Shown here: positions 42,898 through 51,020 of the stretch, one piece after another
Numbering within the stretch: position 1 is the first letter of the stretch
Layout: every line of letters starts with the position of its first letter
NCBI GenBank assembly: GCA_016787225.1
Contig: JAEUUY010000011.1
Span: forward strand, 248,001 to 312,000
Length of the DNA: 64,000 bases
Direction: 5' to 3'
Source of the DNA: Chitinophagales bacterium
GTDB taxonomy: Bacteria > Bacteroidota > Bacteroidia > Chitinophagales > JADJOU01
Made by a program: the position numbers and the translations under genes
Notes under the pieces: model-generated
The model's database searches: none
Told to the model about the DNA's origin: nothing
The model's input: the letters and a program-made list of their open reading frames with translations, nothing else

Positions 42898-44289
42898 CTA
42901 ATACCCCAATATCTCCAGCATACTCTTGTAATCTTGCTCTTTAGCAAATAGTTTGGTTTTAATATCACCATTTTCATTTTTGGAAATAATGATATGCTTG
43001 GGAGCTGGCGTCAAGCAATGCTGTGTCCCACCGAAACCTCCAATACTCTCCTGATAGGCACCAGTATGAAAAAAACCAATATACTGCGGTTCATCAGCTT
43101 CTAAAACAGGTAGATATATAGCATTGGAATTGACCTCAGAATTATAAAAGTCATCACTATCGCAGGTGAGTCCGCCAAGAAATACGCGCTCATATTCACG
43201 ATCCCAGTTATTGACTGCTAGCATGATAAATCGTTTATTGATAGCCCAGGCGTCGGGCAGGGTAGTCATAAAACTACTATCTATCATATTCCATTTTTCT
43301 CGATCATTTTGTGGCTTTTGGTCTATAATTTTGAAAATAGTGGCACCACTTTCACCTACTGTAAATGAACCAAATTCGGTAAAAATATTAGGCTCTTTCA
43401 CCCCATAATCATCGCAAGTTTTTTTAATTTGAGATATGATTTCTTCTATCATATACTCATAATCAAAGGCATAATTTAGTGTATTTTTTATCGGAAGTCC
43501 TCCTCCTATATTCAAAGAATCTAAACTAGGGCAAATCTTTTTTAGTTCACAATATACACGCACACATTTCGCTAATTCTGACCAATAATAAGCGGTATCC
43601 GTGATGCCCGTATTGATAAAAAAGTGCAACATTTTCAGCTCCACATTCTTCTTTCCTTTGACTTGTATCTTATAAAAAGGAACAATATCTTTATAACCTA
43701 TACCTAGTCTGGAAGTGTAGAAATCAAACTTAGGAGCTTCCTCAGAGGCAATTCGAATCCCTATCCTAAATTTCTTTGATATCTTTTCCGTTAAATGAGT
43801 CAATTCATTGAAATTATCAATAATAGGTATTACATTTTCATACTTGTTTTCTATGAGTCGAGCGATATTCTCAATGTATTGCGGTAGCTTATACCCATTA
43901 CAAATGACATATTGATGCTTATGAAAAAGTCCTTTTTCGGCTAATTTCTCTATAATATTGATATCATAGGCTGAGGAAGTTTCAATATGGATATTATTCT
44001 TCAAGGCTTCTTCGAGTACGAAGGAAAAATGTGAACTTTTGGTACAATAGCAATAATTATATTCCGCCTCGTAATTAGCCTTAGCCATAGCCACTTTGAA
44101 AAACATTTTTGCTTTTTCTATTTGCTTAGAAATGATGGGTAAATAAGTAAGCTTTAGCGGTGTTCCATATTTCTTCACAATATCCATTAGATAAATATCG
44201 TGAAACTTTAGTTCATTGTCTTCCACCTCAAATTCTGGTTGTGGCCATTCATAAGTTTGTTCTATAAGATCTACATATTTGGTTTTCAT
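42898..44289 (-). CDS. speA: Biosynthetic arginine decarboxylase (fold III PLP enzyme)
   Basis: A 463-residue alanine-racemase-fold decarboxylase of the size usual for the compact Bacteroidota arginine decarboxylases. The PLP Lys is in YCYCTKSSHFSFV; the sheet-barrel has RIGIRIASEE, GGGLPIKNT (phosphate binding) and the second active-site Cys in GGLTCDSDDFY. It makes agmatine from arginine, the first step to putrescine and spermidine. A diamine acetyltransferase-like gene follows. A -7 element and an 11-bp direct repeat lie upstream. Confidence 0.9.
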   Translation of the reverse strand: MKTKYVDLIEQTYEWPQPEFEVEDNELKFHDIYLMDIVKKYGTPLKLTYLPIISKQIEKAKMFFKVAMAKANYEAEYNYCYCTKSSHFSFVLEEALKNNIHIETSSAYDINIIEKLAEKGLFHKHQYVICNGYKLPQYIENIARLIENKYENVIPIIDNFNELTHLTEKISKKFRIGIRIASEEAPKFDFYTSRLGIGYKDIVPFYKIQVKGKKNVELKMLHFFINTGITDTAYYWSELAKCVRVYCELKKICPSLDSLNIGGGLPIKNTLNYAFDYEYMIEEIISQIKKTCDDYGVKEPNIFTEFGSFTVGESGATIFKIIDQKPQNDREKWNMIDSSFMTTLPDAWAINKRFIMLAVNNWDREYERVFLGGLTCDSDDFYNSEVNSNAIYLPVLEADEPQYIGFFHTGAYQESIGGFGGTQHCLTPAPKHIIISKNENGDIKTKLFAKEQDYKSMLEILGY

Positions 44290-44320
44290 TACAATCTTTT
44301 TTCTATGATTTTTATGAGAA

Positions 44321-44328
44321 CAAAATTA
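44321..44328 (-). promoter_or_regulatory. -7 element (TAATTTTG) for speA
   Basis: Exact TAnnTTTG match on the minus strand, 31 bp before the ATG. Confidence 0.55.
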
Positions 44329-44343
44329 GAAAAGTTGGCAAAA

Positions 44344-44375
44344 AATGCTGAACTATTATATAAGAATGCTGAACT
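44344..44375. promoter_or_regulatory. 11-bp direct repeat (AATGCTGAACT), 21-bp period
   Basis: AATGCTGAACT occurs at 44344-44354 and 44365-44375, identical, two helical turns apart, just upstream of the speA -7 element and between divergent speA and sufB. This is a typical arrangement for a dimeric or tandem regulator site; the binding protein is unknown. Confidence 0.5.
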
Positions 44376-44488
44376 TTTTACTCAATTGGTATTTAAAAAG
44401 AATGAAACTTTTAAATAAAATACTCTCGAGTCCTTTATTTATTAGGCTTTCTTAGCATTGTTTTTCTTTAGACTCGTTATAATTAATC

Positions 44489-44496
44489 TAAATTTG
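44489..44496 (+). promoter_or_regulatory. -7 element (TAAATTTG) for sufB
   Basis: Exact TAnnTTTG match 28 bp before the sufB ATG. Confidence 0.55.
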
Positions 44497-44524
44497 CCAT
44501 AAAATTATATAGATAAAAATTTTC

Positions 44525-45976
44525 ATGGAAACCCATTCAGAAGATATATTGCTTGCCAAAACATCCGAAAAGGAGTATAAATATGGTTTTACCACAGATA
44601 TAGAACAGGAGTATGCCGAAATCGGACTCAATGAAGATATTGTTCGCTTTATTTCTGCCAAAAAAAATGAGCCCGAATGGATGCTGGAGTGGAGATTGAA
44701 GGCTTATCATCATTGGCTCAAAATGGAAGAACCCAACTGGGCTAAGCTAGGCTTTCCTAAAATTAATTTTCAAGACATTATCTATTATGCTGCTCCTAAG
44801 AAGAAACCGCAGCTCAATTCACTCGATGAGGTAGATCCTGAAATACGCAAAACCTGGGATAAATTGGGTATCAGTGCTCTCGAACAAAACAAACTAGCTA
44901 ATGTAGCCATGGATTTTGTGATGGATAGTGAGTCCGTTTTCACTTCATTTAAGGACGAATTAAATAAAAAAGGCATCATTTTTTGCTCCATATCTGAAGC
45001 TATCAAGGAACATCCAGAACTCGTTAAAAAATATATTGGAACGGTGGTACCACCGCGCGACAATTACTATTCCGCACTCAATTCTGCTGTATTCAGTGAT
45101 GGTTCCTTTGTATATATCCCTAAGGGAGTTCGCTGCCCTATGGAGCTTTCGACCTATTTCCGCATCAATGCGGAGAATACAGGTCAGTTTGAGCGAACCC
45201 TCATTATAGCAGATGATGAAAGCTATGTGAGCTATCTCGAAGGTTGTACTGCACCTCAGCGTGACGAAAATCAATTGCATGCTGCTGTCGTGGAATTAGT
45301 GGCAATGGAAAGAGCCGAAATCAAGTACAGTACAGTCCAAAACTGGTTTCCTGGCGACGAGAATGGCAAAGGTGGTGTTTATAATTTCGTAACCAAGCGC
45401 GGTATTTGTCAAGGCTATAAGTCGAAAATTTCATGGACTCAAGTAGAGACCGGTTCTGCTATTACGTGGAAATACCCCTCCTGTATCTTGAAGGGGGACG
45501 AATCTATTGGAGAATTTTACTCCGTAGCAGTTACCAATAATCATCAACAAGCTGATACGGGCACGAAAATGATACATATCGGGAAAAATACCCGAAGCAG
45601 AATCGTATCGAAAGGTATCTCTGCGGGTAAATCACAGAATGCATACCGAGGCCTGGTGCAGATACAGCCCAATGCAGACAATGCCTACAACTTCTCACAA
45701 TGCGACTCTATGCTAATGGGCGGTGATTGCGGTGCACATACATTTCCTTATATTGAGATAAAAAACAAAACGGGAAAGGTAGAACATGAAGCTTCCACTT
45801 CCAAGATAGGAGAAGATCAACTATTTTACTGCAATCAGCGTGGGATAGGCGATGAAGAAGCCGTGCATCTTATTATTAATGGATTTTGTAAAGAAGTATT
45901 CAAAGAACTACCCATGGAGTTTGCGGTAGAAGCACAGAAATTATTGGAGATAACGCTGGAAAATAGTGTGGGTTAG
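44525..45976 (+). CDS. sufB: Fe-S cluster assembly scaffold SufB
   Basis: A 483-residue SufB. The N-terminal part has the usual helical region ([19 protein letters not shown]) and the C-terminal two thirds the beta-helix with [27 protein letters not shown], and [20 protein letters not shown]. SufB assembles Fe-S clusters with SufC and SufD. sufC follows, but an ORF6N gene lies in between, and sufD and sufS are not in the window. Confidence 0.96.
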   Translation: METHSEDILLAKTSEKEYKYGFTTDIEQEYAEIGLNEDIVRFISAKKNEPEWMLEWRLKAYHHWLKMEEPNWAKLGFPKINFQDIIYYAAPKKKPQLNSLDEVDPEIRKTWDKLGISALEQNKLANVAMDFVMDSESVFTSFKDELNKKGIIFCSISEAIKEHPELVKKYIGTVVPPRDNYYSALNSAVFSDGSFVYIPKGVRCPMELSTYFRINAENTGQFERTLIIADDESYVSYLEGCTAPQRDENQLHAAVVELVAMERAEIKYSTVQNWFPGDENGKGGVYNFVTKRGICQGYKSKISWTQVETGSAITWKYPSCILKGDESIGEFYSVAVTNNHQQADTGTKMIHIGKNTRSRIVSKGISAGKSQNAYRGLVQIQPNADNAYNFSQCDSMLMGGDCGAHTFPYIEIKNKTGKVEHEASTSKIGEDQLFYCNQRGIGDEEAVHLIINGFCKEVFKELPMEFAVEAQKLLEITLENSVG

Positions 45977-45999
45977 AGATTAATTTTGAATTCTTAGTT

Positions 46000-46449
46000 T
46001 TGAATGAAGTTGGAAATTTGGCAGTGCTTTTTAATGTGGAAAATAGAGCACTAAAACAGCAGGTAAGAAGGAACTCTATGAAATTTCCTGAACACTTCAT
46101 GTTTGAATTGACAGAAAATGAGATAGATAATATGGTATCACAAAATGTGATACCTTCCAAGCAGGTATTAGGCGGTGCACTTCCATTTGCTTTTACAGAA
46201 CATGGAGTCTTAATGCTCGCCAATGTACTCAAAAGCGAGCGAGCGATAGCTATGAGTATTAAATTAATAGAAGTATTCGTAAAATTAAGGGAAGTAGTTA
46301 ATTCACAAAAAAATATTTTACTCAAGCTAGAGCAGCTGGAAAATAAGACACTAAAGAATAACAAGGATATTAAAGTGCTATTTGAAGCTGTCAAACAACT
46401 GATTCAAGAACCAACCAAAGAACGAACTAAAATTGGATATATCAAATAA
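46000..46449 (+). CDS. ORF6N-domain protein, N-terminally shortened
   Basis: A 149-residue protein related to ORF6N (KilA-N-like) proteins of phages and mobile islands: LFNVENRALKQQVRRNSMKF, FMFELTENE, FAFTEHGVLMLANVLKSERA, then a coiled coil and the usual C-terminal tail KERTKIGYIK. The start (TTG at 46000, MNEVGNLAVLF) is about 15-20 residues shorter than most relatives, which begin with an IRGQKV-type strand. It may be a decaying insertion. It sits in the 487-bp gap between sufB and sufC. The function in phages is DNA binding or antirepression. Confidence 0.7.
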   Translation: MNEVGNLAVLFNVENRALKQQVRRNSMKFPEHFMFELTENEIDNMVSQNVIPSKQVLGGALPFAFTEHGVLMLANVLKSERAIAMSIKLIEVFVKLREVVNSQKNILLKLEQLENKTLKNNKDIKVLFEAVKQLIQEPTKERTKIGYIK

Positions 46450-46463
46450 CTTAATCTCAACCA

Positions 46464-47222
46464 ATGTTACAAATTAAAAATTTACATGCCCGAGTAGAAG
46501 AAGGCAAAGAAATTCTCAAAGGACTCAACATTCAAATCAATAAAGGAGAAGTCCACGCTATTATGGGACCGAACGGAACAGGCAAATCGACTTTTGCTTC
46601 GATTCTAGCTGGCAAAGATGGTTATGACATCACGGAAGGCGAGTTGCTCTTTGAAGGCAAGAATATATCCGAACTAGACCCAGCGGAAAGGGCTCACCTA
46701 GGTATGTTTTTAGCCTTTCAATACCCTGTCGAAATACCAGGAGTATCAACTACCAATTTTATGAAGGCCGCCATCAATGAAAAGCGAAAAGCCAATGGTC
46801 TAGCTCCCATGGAAGCTAAAGATTTTCTCGCATTGATGAAAGAAAAAGCTGCTATCGTAGAACTCAACAAAGAATTTCTCACTCGAAGCATCAACGAAGG
46901 TTTTTCTGGAGGGGAGAAAAAGAGAAACGAAATCTTTCAAATGGCTATGCTTGAGCCGAAACTTTGCGTTCTGGATGAAACAGATTCTGGTCTCGATATC
47001 GATGCACTTCGTATAGTAGCCAATGGTGTCAATAAATTGAGAAATGCAGAGAATGCTTTTCTAGTCATTACGCATTATCAACGATTGCTAGACTATATCG
47101 TTCCTGATTTTGTTCATATCATGTATGATGGCAGAATCGTCAAGACTGGTGATAAAACACTCGCTCTCGAGCTGGAGAAAAAAGGATATGATTGGGTGAA
47201 AAGTGAGCTAGCTCAAGTTTAA
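46464..47222 (+). CDS. sufC: Fe-S cluster assembly ATPase SufC
   Basis: A 252-residue ABC-type ATPase: GPNGTGKSTFAS (Walker A), GFSGGEKKRNEIFQM (signature, in the SufC form), CVLDETDSGLD (Walker B), and ITHYQRLL (H-loop). SufC drives cluster assembly as part of SufBCD. Normal length. It is the last suf gene here; the gene after it is a short-chain dehydrogenase with its own promoter. Confidence 0.96.
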   Translation: MLQIKNLHARVEEGKEILKGLNIQINKGEVHAIMGPNGTGKSTFASILAGKDGYDITEGELLFEGKNISELDPAERAHLGMFLAFQYPVEIPGVSTTNFMKAAINEKRKANGLAPMEAKDFLALMKEKAAIVELNKEFLTRSINEGFSGGEKKRNEIFQMAMLEPKLCVLDETDSGLDIDALRIVANGVNKLRNAENAFLVITHYQRLLDYIVPDFVHIMYDGRIVKTGDKTLALELEKKGYDWVKSELAQV

Positions 47223-47247
47223 GTCAAAGTTAAGATTATTTTTATTG

Positions 47248-47277
47248 TTGTCATCCAAGTTTGCTTTGCTAACTTTG
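47248..47277 (+). promoter_or_regulatory. Promoter with -33 TTG and -7 TAACTTTG
   Basis: TTG (47248-47250), 19-bp spacer, TAACTTTG (47270-47277), the full Bacteroidota consensus. It ends 4 bp before the ATG of the SDR gene, giving a leaderless or almost leaderless mRNA. Confidence 0.65.
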
Positions 47278-47281
47278 CTTT

Positions 47282-48091
47282 ATGAATTTATTTAATTTAT
47301 CAAACAAAGTTGCACTAGTCACTGGCGCTACGGGACTTATCGGTAGAAATCACTGCAAGGCGCTTGCTGAGGCGGGTGCTAGTGTGGTCGTAGCAGATTT
47401 GAATAAGGAGAAATGCCAAGAAGTTATAGCTTCTTTGGATAATTCTGATATGCATTTTGCGATATCATTTGATATAACCAATGAGGAGGATGTCAAAAAA
47501 GCTAAAGATAGCATACTCGCTCATTATGGCAAAATTGATATTCTAGTGAATAATGCTGCTATTAATGATATGTTTGAAAATCCAGCTTTGGCAGGAGAGC
47601 AGTCTATGTTTGAAAATTATCCGGTAAAAATGTTTCGCCAATCTCTAGAAGCGAATGTCACTGGAACATTTCTTTGCTGTCAAGTATTTGGTGCCGAAAT
47701 GGCAAAAGCGGGTAAAGGCAGCATTATCAATTTAGCCTCTACCTACGGAATGGTAGGTCCCGACCAATCCATATACAAAGACAGAAATGGCAAACAGATG
47801 TTTTACAAATCTGCCGCTTATCCTGCTACCAAAGGTGCTGTAATTAATTTCACCAGATTTCTAGCAGCTTACTGGGGTAAGAATGGCGTACGCGTCAATA
47901 CCTTATCACCAGGTGGTGTAGAAAATAGTCAAGATGATTTTTTTGTCCAGAACTATAGTGCTAAAACCCCACTAGCCCGTATGGCACAGCCCACTGACTA
48001 TATGGGAGCTATTGTATTTCTAGCTAGCGACGCCAGTAGTTATATGACAGGAGCGAATTTGGTAGTCGATGGTGGGTGGACAGCTATTTAG
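47282..48091 (+). CDS. SDR-family oxidoreductase, possibly for nonulosonic acid synthesis
   Basis: A 269-residue classical short-chain dehydrogenase: GATGLIGRNHCKAL (Rossmann NAD(P) motif as TGxxxLIG), LVNNAAIND (NNAxI), a Ser before GMVGPDQ and YPATKGA as the catalytic YxxxK, and PGGVEN. It resembles PtmA-type oxidoreductases found with NeuB-like genes, but SDR substrate calls from sequence are weak. It precedes a KdsC-like phosphatase and a NeuB-like synthase. Confidence 0.85.
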   Translation: MNLFNLSNKVALVTGATGLIGRNHCKALAEAGASVVVADLNKEKCQEVIASLDNSDMHFAISFDITNEEDVKKAKDSILAHYGKIDILVNNAAINDMFENPALAGEQSMFENYPVKMFRQSLEANVTGTFLCCQVFGAEMAKAGKGSIINLASTYGMVGPDQSIYKDRNGKQMFYKSAAYPATKGAVINFTRFLAAYWGKNGVRVNTLSPGGVENSQDDFFVQNYSAKTPLARMAQPTDYMGAIVFLASDASSYMTGANLVVDGGWTAI

Positions 48092-48171
48092 ATGCCAGAT
48101 GTAAGAAATTAGATATTAGAAAAAAGAAACAAGTTAAATAAGCAATAATCATAATCTAGAAGTTAAACAAT

Positions 48172-48666
48172 ATGTCTAATATCTCACATCTAATATCTAA
48201 TATTTCTTATTTATTTACGGACATAGATGGTGTGTGGACAGACTGCACCATATTCTATTCTGCAAGAGGTGAGGAGTTGAAAGCATTTTCATATCGCGAT
48301 GGTATGGGTGCAGAGCGCTTAAGAAGATTGACACCTATTAACATCGCTATAATTACAGGTGAAAATTCTGAAATTGTAAGTCGTAGAGCAGAAAAATTGA
48401 AAATAGAAAATGTATTTCTTGGGGTCAAGAATAAATTAGAAATGGTCGAACGGTTTATGAAACAACACAATCTCAATTGGGAAAATATAGCCTATATTGG
48501 AGATGACTTGAATGATATTGAGGTTATGAAAAAGGCAGGGATATGTGCTTGCCCAGGGGATGCTTACGAAGATGTCTTGGCTATTTCACATTATGTATGT
48601 GAGAAAAAAGGAGGTGAAGGAGCCTTTCGAGAGTTTTGTGAATATATCATTGAAAATTATAATTAA
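48172..48666 (+). CDS. KdsC-like HAD phosphatase
   Basis: A 164-residue HAD phosphatase of the KdsC/YrbI type: FTDIDGVWTD (nucleophile D17, acid/base D19), YRDGMGAERLRRL, ITGENSEIVSRRAE, IGDDLND (D111/D112) and GGEGAFREFCEYI. KdsC removes the phosphate from 3-deoxy-octulosonate 8-phosphate; a similar enzyme acts on nonulosonate 9-phosphates in Bacteroides. Next to a NeuB-like gene the second role is more likely. The first 12 residues (SNISHLISNIS) are low-complexity and lie in a repeated AT-rich spacer, so the real start may be later. Confidence 0.9.
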   Translation: MSNISHLISNISYLFTDIDGVWTDCTIFYSARGEELKAFSYRDGMGAERLRRLTPINIAIITGENSEIVSRRAEKLKIENVFLGVKNKLEMVERFMKQHNLNWENIAYIGDDLNDIEVMKKAGICACPGDAYEDVLAISHYVCEKKGGEGAFREFCEYIIENYN

Positions 48667-48700
48667 CAAAATCTTATCACAAGATTAAGTTTTTAGGCTT

Positions 48701-48708
48701 TACCTTTG
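48701..48708 (+). promoter_or_regulatory. -7 element (TACCTTTG)
   Basis: Exact TAnnTTTG match 25 bp before the NeuB-like gene. Confidence 0.55.
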
Positions 48709-48732
48709 TTTAGTAATTAATAAAATTAATTT

Positions 48733-49608
48733 ATGACTGAAATAATATTGGCGAATGGTAAAAAAATAGGTGGTAACAACCCTTGTTTTATTATTGCTGA
48801 AATAGGCTTGAACCACAATGGTGATATCAATATAGCCAAAGAATTGATAAAAAAAGCGCATGAATGTGGCTGTGATGCGGTAAAATTTCAAAAACGCACT
48901 CCAGAAGTTTGCACACCGAGAGATCAATGGGATATTGAACGCGATACGCCATGGGGTAGAATGAAATATATCGACTATAGATATAAAGTAGAATTTGGGG
49001 ATGCGGAGTATAAAATCATCGATGAATATTGTAAAGAGTTAGGTGTCGTATGGTTTGCTAGCTGCTGGGACGAAGAATCCGTAGATTATTTGGAGAAATT
49101 TAATCCCATGCTATACAAAGCAGCTTCAGCATCACTCACCGACATCTCCCTTCTCAAAAAGAAAAAAGATACTGGTAAGCCATTGATCATTTCTACCGGA
49201 ATGAGCACCATCGAAGAATTGAAAAAAGCAGTCGAAGCTATTGGAACTGATAATTTGGCTATAGCACATGCTACTTCCACTTATCCATGTAAGCCAGAGG
49301 AATTGAACTTAAGAATGATAAACACCTTGCAAAATATGTATCCTTCATGTCCTATTGGTTATTCTGGACATGAGACGGGTTTGAGCACTACGCTGGCGAC
49401 GATTCCATTAGGTGCGAGTTTTGTAGAGCGCCATTTTACCCTAGACAGAAGTATGTGGGGAAGCGACCAAGCCGCTTCCGTAGAGCCAGGAGGCATGATG
49501 CGACTGGTGCGGGATATCCGTGACATTGAAACAGCCTTGGGCGATGGTGTCAAAAAAGTATATGACAGCGAGCTAGGTCCAATGGCCAAGCTGAGAAGGG
49601 TGAAGTAA
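48733..49608 (+). CDS. NeuB-like nonulosonic acid synthase without SAF domain
   Basis: A 291-residue protein that contains the whole TIM-barrel of sialic acid synthases (FIIAEIGLNHNGD, AVKFQKR, YKAASASL, IISTGMSTIEEL, IGYSGHETGL, VERHFTLDRS) but stops there: the C-terminal SAF (antifreeze-like) domain of NeuB, LegI and PseI, which reaches into the neighbouring active site, is missing. It condenses phosphoenolpyruvate with a sugar or sugar phosphate. With the KdsC-like phosphatase upstream, synthesis of a 9-phosphorylated sugar acid (KDN type) followed by dephosphorylation is a reasonable hypothesis. Confidence 0.88.
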   Translation: MTEIILANGKKIGGNNPCFIIAEIGLNHNGDINIAKELIKKAHECGCDAVKFQKRTPEVCTPRDQWDIERDTPWGRMKYIDYRYKVEFGDAEYKIIDEYCKELGVVWFASCWDEESVDYLEKFNPMLYKAASASLTDISLLKKKKDTGKPLIISTGMSTIEELKKAVEAIGTDNLAIAHATSTYPCKPEELNLRMINTLQNMYPSCPIGYSGHETGLSTTLATIPLGASFVERHFTLDRSMWGSDQAASVEPGGMMRLVRDIRDIETALGDGVKKVYDSELGPMAKLRRVK

Positions 49609-49747
49609 GGATTCATTTCGTATATCAATTTTTTCCGTACCGCAGATTAGCAAATGAAGGTACAAGAATAGTACTAATTATCTTTAATTAATGCTGGTTC
49701 AAATCGCCAGCCATGTTGTTTTTTAAACAGAAAAGTCTAATTCTTTC

Positions 49748-49755
49748 TAACTTTG
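49748..49755 (+). promoter_or_regulatory. -7 element (TAACTTTG)
   Basis: Exact TAnnTTTG match; predicted leader of about 50 nt before the gene at 49814. Confidence 0.5.
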
Positions 49756-49789
49756 TAATCTATTAAATCTATAAATTTATACTATTGTG

Positions 49790-49803
49790 CAAGGTCTACC
49801 TTG
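49790..49803. promoter_or_regulatory. Palindrome CAAGGTCTACCTTG in a 5' leader
   Basis: A 14-bp dyad (CAAGG-TCTA-CCTTG, extending to GT/AC) about 10 bp before the ATG of the desaturase-type gene. Could be an operator or a small RNA hairpin masking the start. Confidence 0.35.
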
Positions 49804-49813
49804 TATTTGAGTT

Positions 49814-50896
49814 ATGGTGCCAGAATGTTTTAAAGAATTAGGTCATGACAAATATATACAAATCATCGGTATCATCATTCCCTCATGGGCTATCTTGATG
49901 ATAGTATTAGAAAGATTATTTCCATACACACCGCAAGTAAAGCTATTCCGCAGAGGCTTTTGGATGGATTTGGTATGGTACACCATCCTTCAGAGTAAAG
50001 TGCTGGAAATAGTCATTTTCACCTATATCATACTCAACTTGAAAAATTACTTAGGGCTTCAAGACTTTGGACCTATGAGCGGTATGAATTTTTGGCTATG
50101 CTTGTTTATATTTTTCATTACCCATGATTTCTACATGTACTGGATGCACCGCTTTCAGCACAACAATAAATATCTGTGGCGCACGCATGAAGCGCATCAC
50201 TCAGTACGCGAGGTCGATTGGTTAGCGGGGAGTCGTTCCCATTTCTCAGAAATTTTGATCAATCAGACGGTTGAATTTGCACCTATATTCTTTCTTTTAG
50301 ACACAGAAACTGCATCTTTTATGTATCCTGCCAAAGCCTTACTCGATGCGCTATGGGGCATGTGGATTCACGCCAATGTGAATGTCAATACTGGAAAACT
50401 ACAATATATCATTAATGGCCCTGAAATGCATCAATGGCATCATGCGAATCATCACGAAGTATTCTATAAGAACTATAGTACAAAAATCGCAGCCTGGGAT
50501 TGGATATTCGGTACGGGATTTCTACCTGGTCTGAAGCCTCTTAATTTTTATTTCCATAAGCCAAAAATGTTCGGTCTTCCATATGCCTATCCTAATGGAT
50601 TCTGGGATCAACTCGTGTTTGCCTTTCATCGATTTGACTTTAGATTCCTAGAGAATAAGACGTTCTATAAGTATTTATTAAACTTTCGTTATTACATTAC
50701 GACCTATGTGCTAGGACTATTCGGTGCTCGTGAAAATTGGGTTTCGAATGAGTTGTTTGATAAATCAAATATAAGATATGACCTTGATGACAACCATTGC
50801 TATGATGATCAAGGAATTAAATACTTTATGAAAGGCAGCCAACTCATATTTCATAAGGATGGGGATCAAGACGAATCTCTAGAAAAATTTGACTAG
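49814..50896 (+). CDS. Sterol desaturase/fatty acid hydroxylase superfamily membrane protein
   Basis: A 360-residue membrane di-iron oxygenase. The eight-His pattern is visible: HDFYMYWMHRFQHN, RTHEAHHSVRE, and MHQWHHANHHE. Four or five helices surround it. Family members hydroxylate or desaturate sterols, carotenoids, sphingolipids or fatty acids; the substrate is not inferable. The C-terminal ~100 residues (after WDWIFGTGF) form a soluble tail. Inner membrane. Confidence 0.9.
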   Translation: MVPECFKELGHDKYIQIIGIIIPSWAILMIVLERLFPYTPQVKLFRRGFWMDLVWYTILQSKVLEIVIFTYIILNLKNYLGLQDFGPMSGMNFWLCLFIFFITHDFYMYWMHRFQHNNKYLWRTHEAHHSVREVDWLAGSRSHFSEILINQTVEFAPIFFLLDTETASFMYPAKALLDALWGMWIHANVNVNTGKLQYIINGPEMHQWHHANHHEVFYKNYSTKIAAWDWIFGTGFLPGLKPLNFYFHKPKMFGLPYAYPNGFWDQLVFAFHRFDFRFLENKTFYKYLLNFRYYITTYVLGLFGARENWVSNELFDKSNIRYDLDDNHCYDDQGIKYFMKGSQLIFHKDGDQDESLEKFD

Positions 50897-50996
50897 TTTT
50901 CTAGTATTACTATGATTTTCTCCTCATATATCTGGATAAGATAGCTTTTCTCCATGGCTTAACCATTTCTTAACATTCACTCAGAATGTTCTAATT

Positions 50997-51004
50997 TAGC
51001 TTTG
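50997..51004 (+). promoter_or_regulatory. -7 element (TAGCTTTG)
   Basis: Exact TAnnTTTG match 16 bp before the ATG at 51021; a TTG at 51012 lies too close to be transcribed with certainty. Confidence 0.55.
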
Positions 51005-51020
51005 TCAAAAATTGAACGAA

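Noticed and set aside
45900-46394. 164-residue minus-strand ORF antisense to ORF6N gene
   Set aside because: Shadow of a coding frame: Ser/Leu/Phe-rich, no start support, while the plus strand has clear ORF6N homology.
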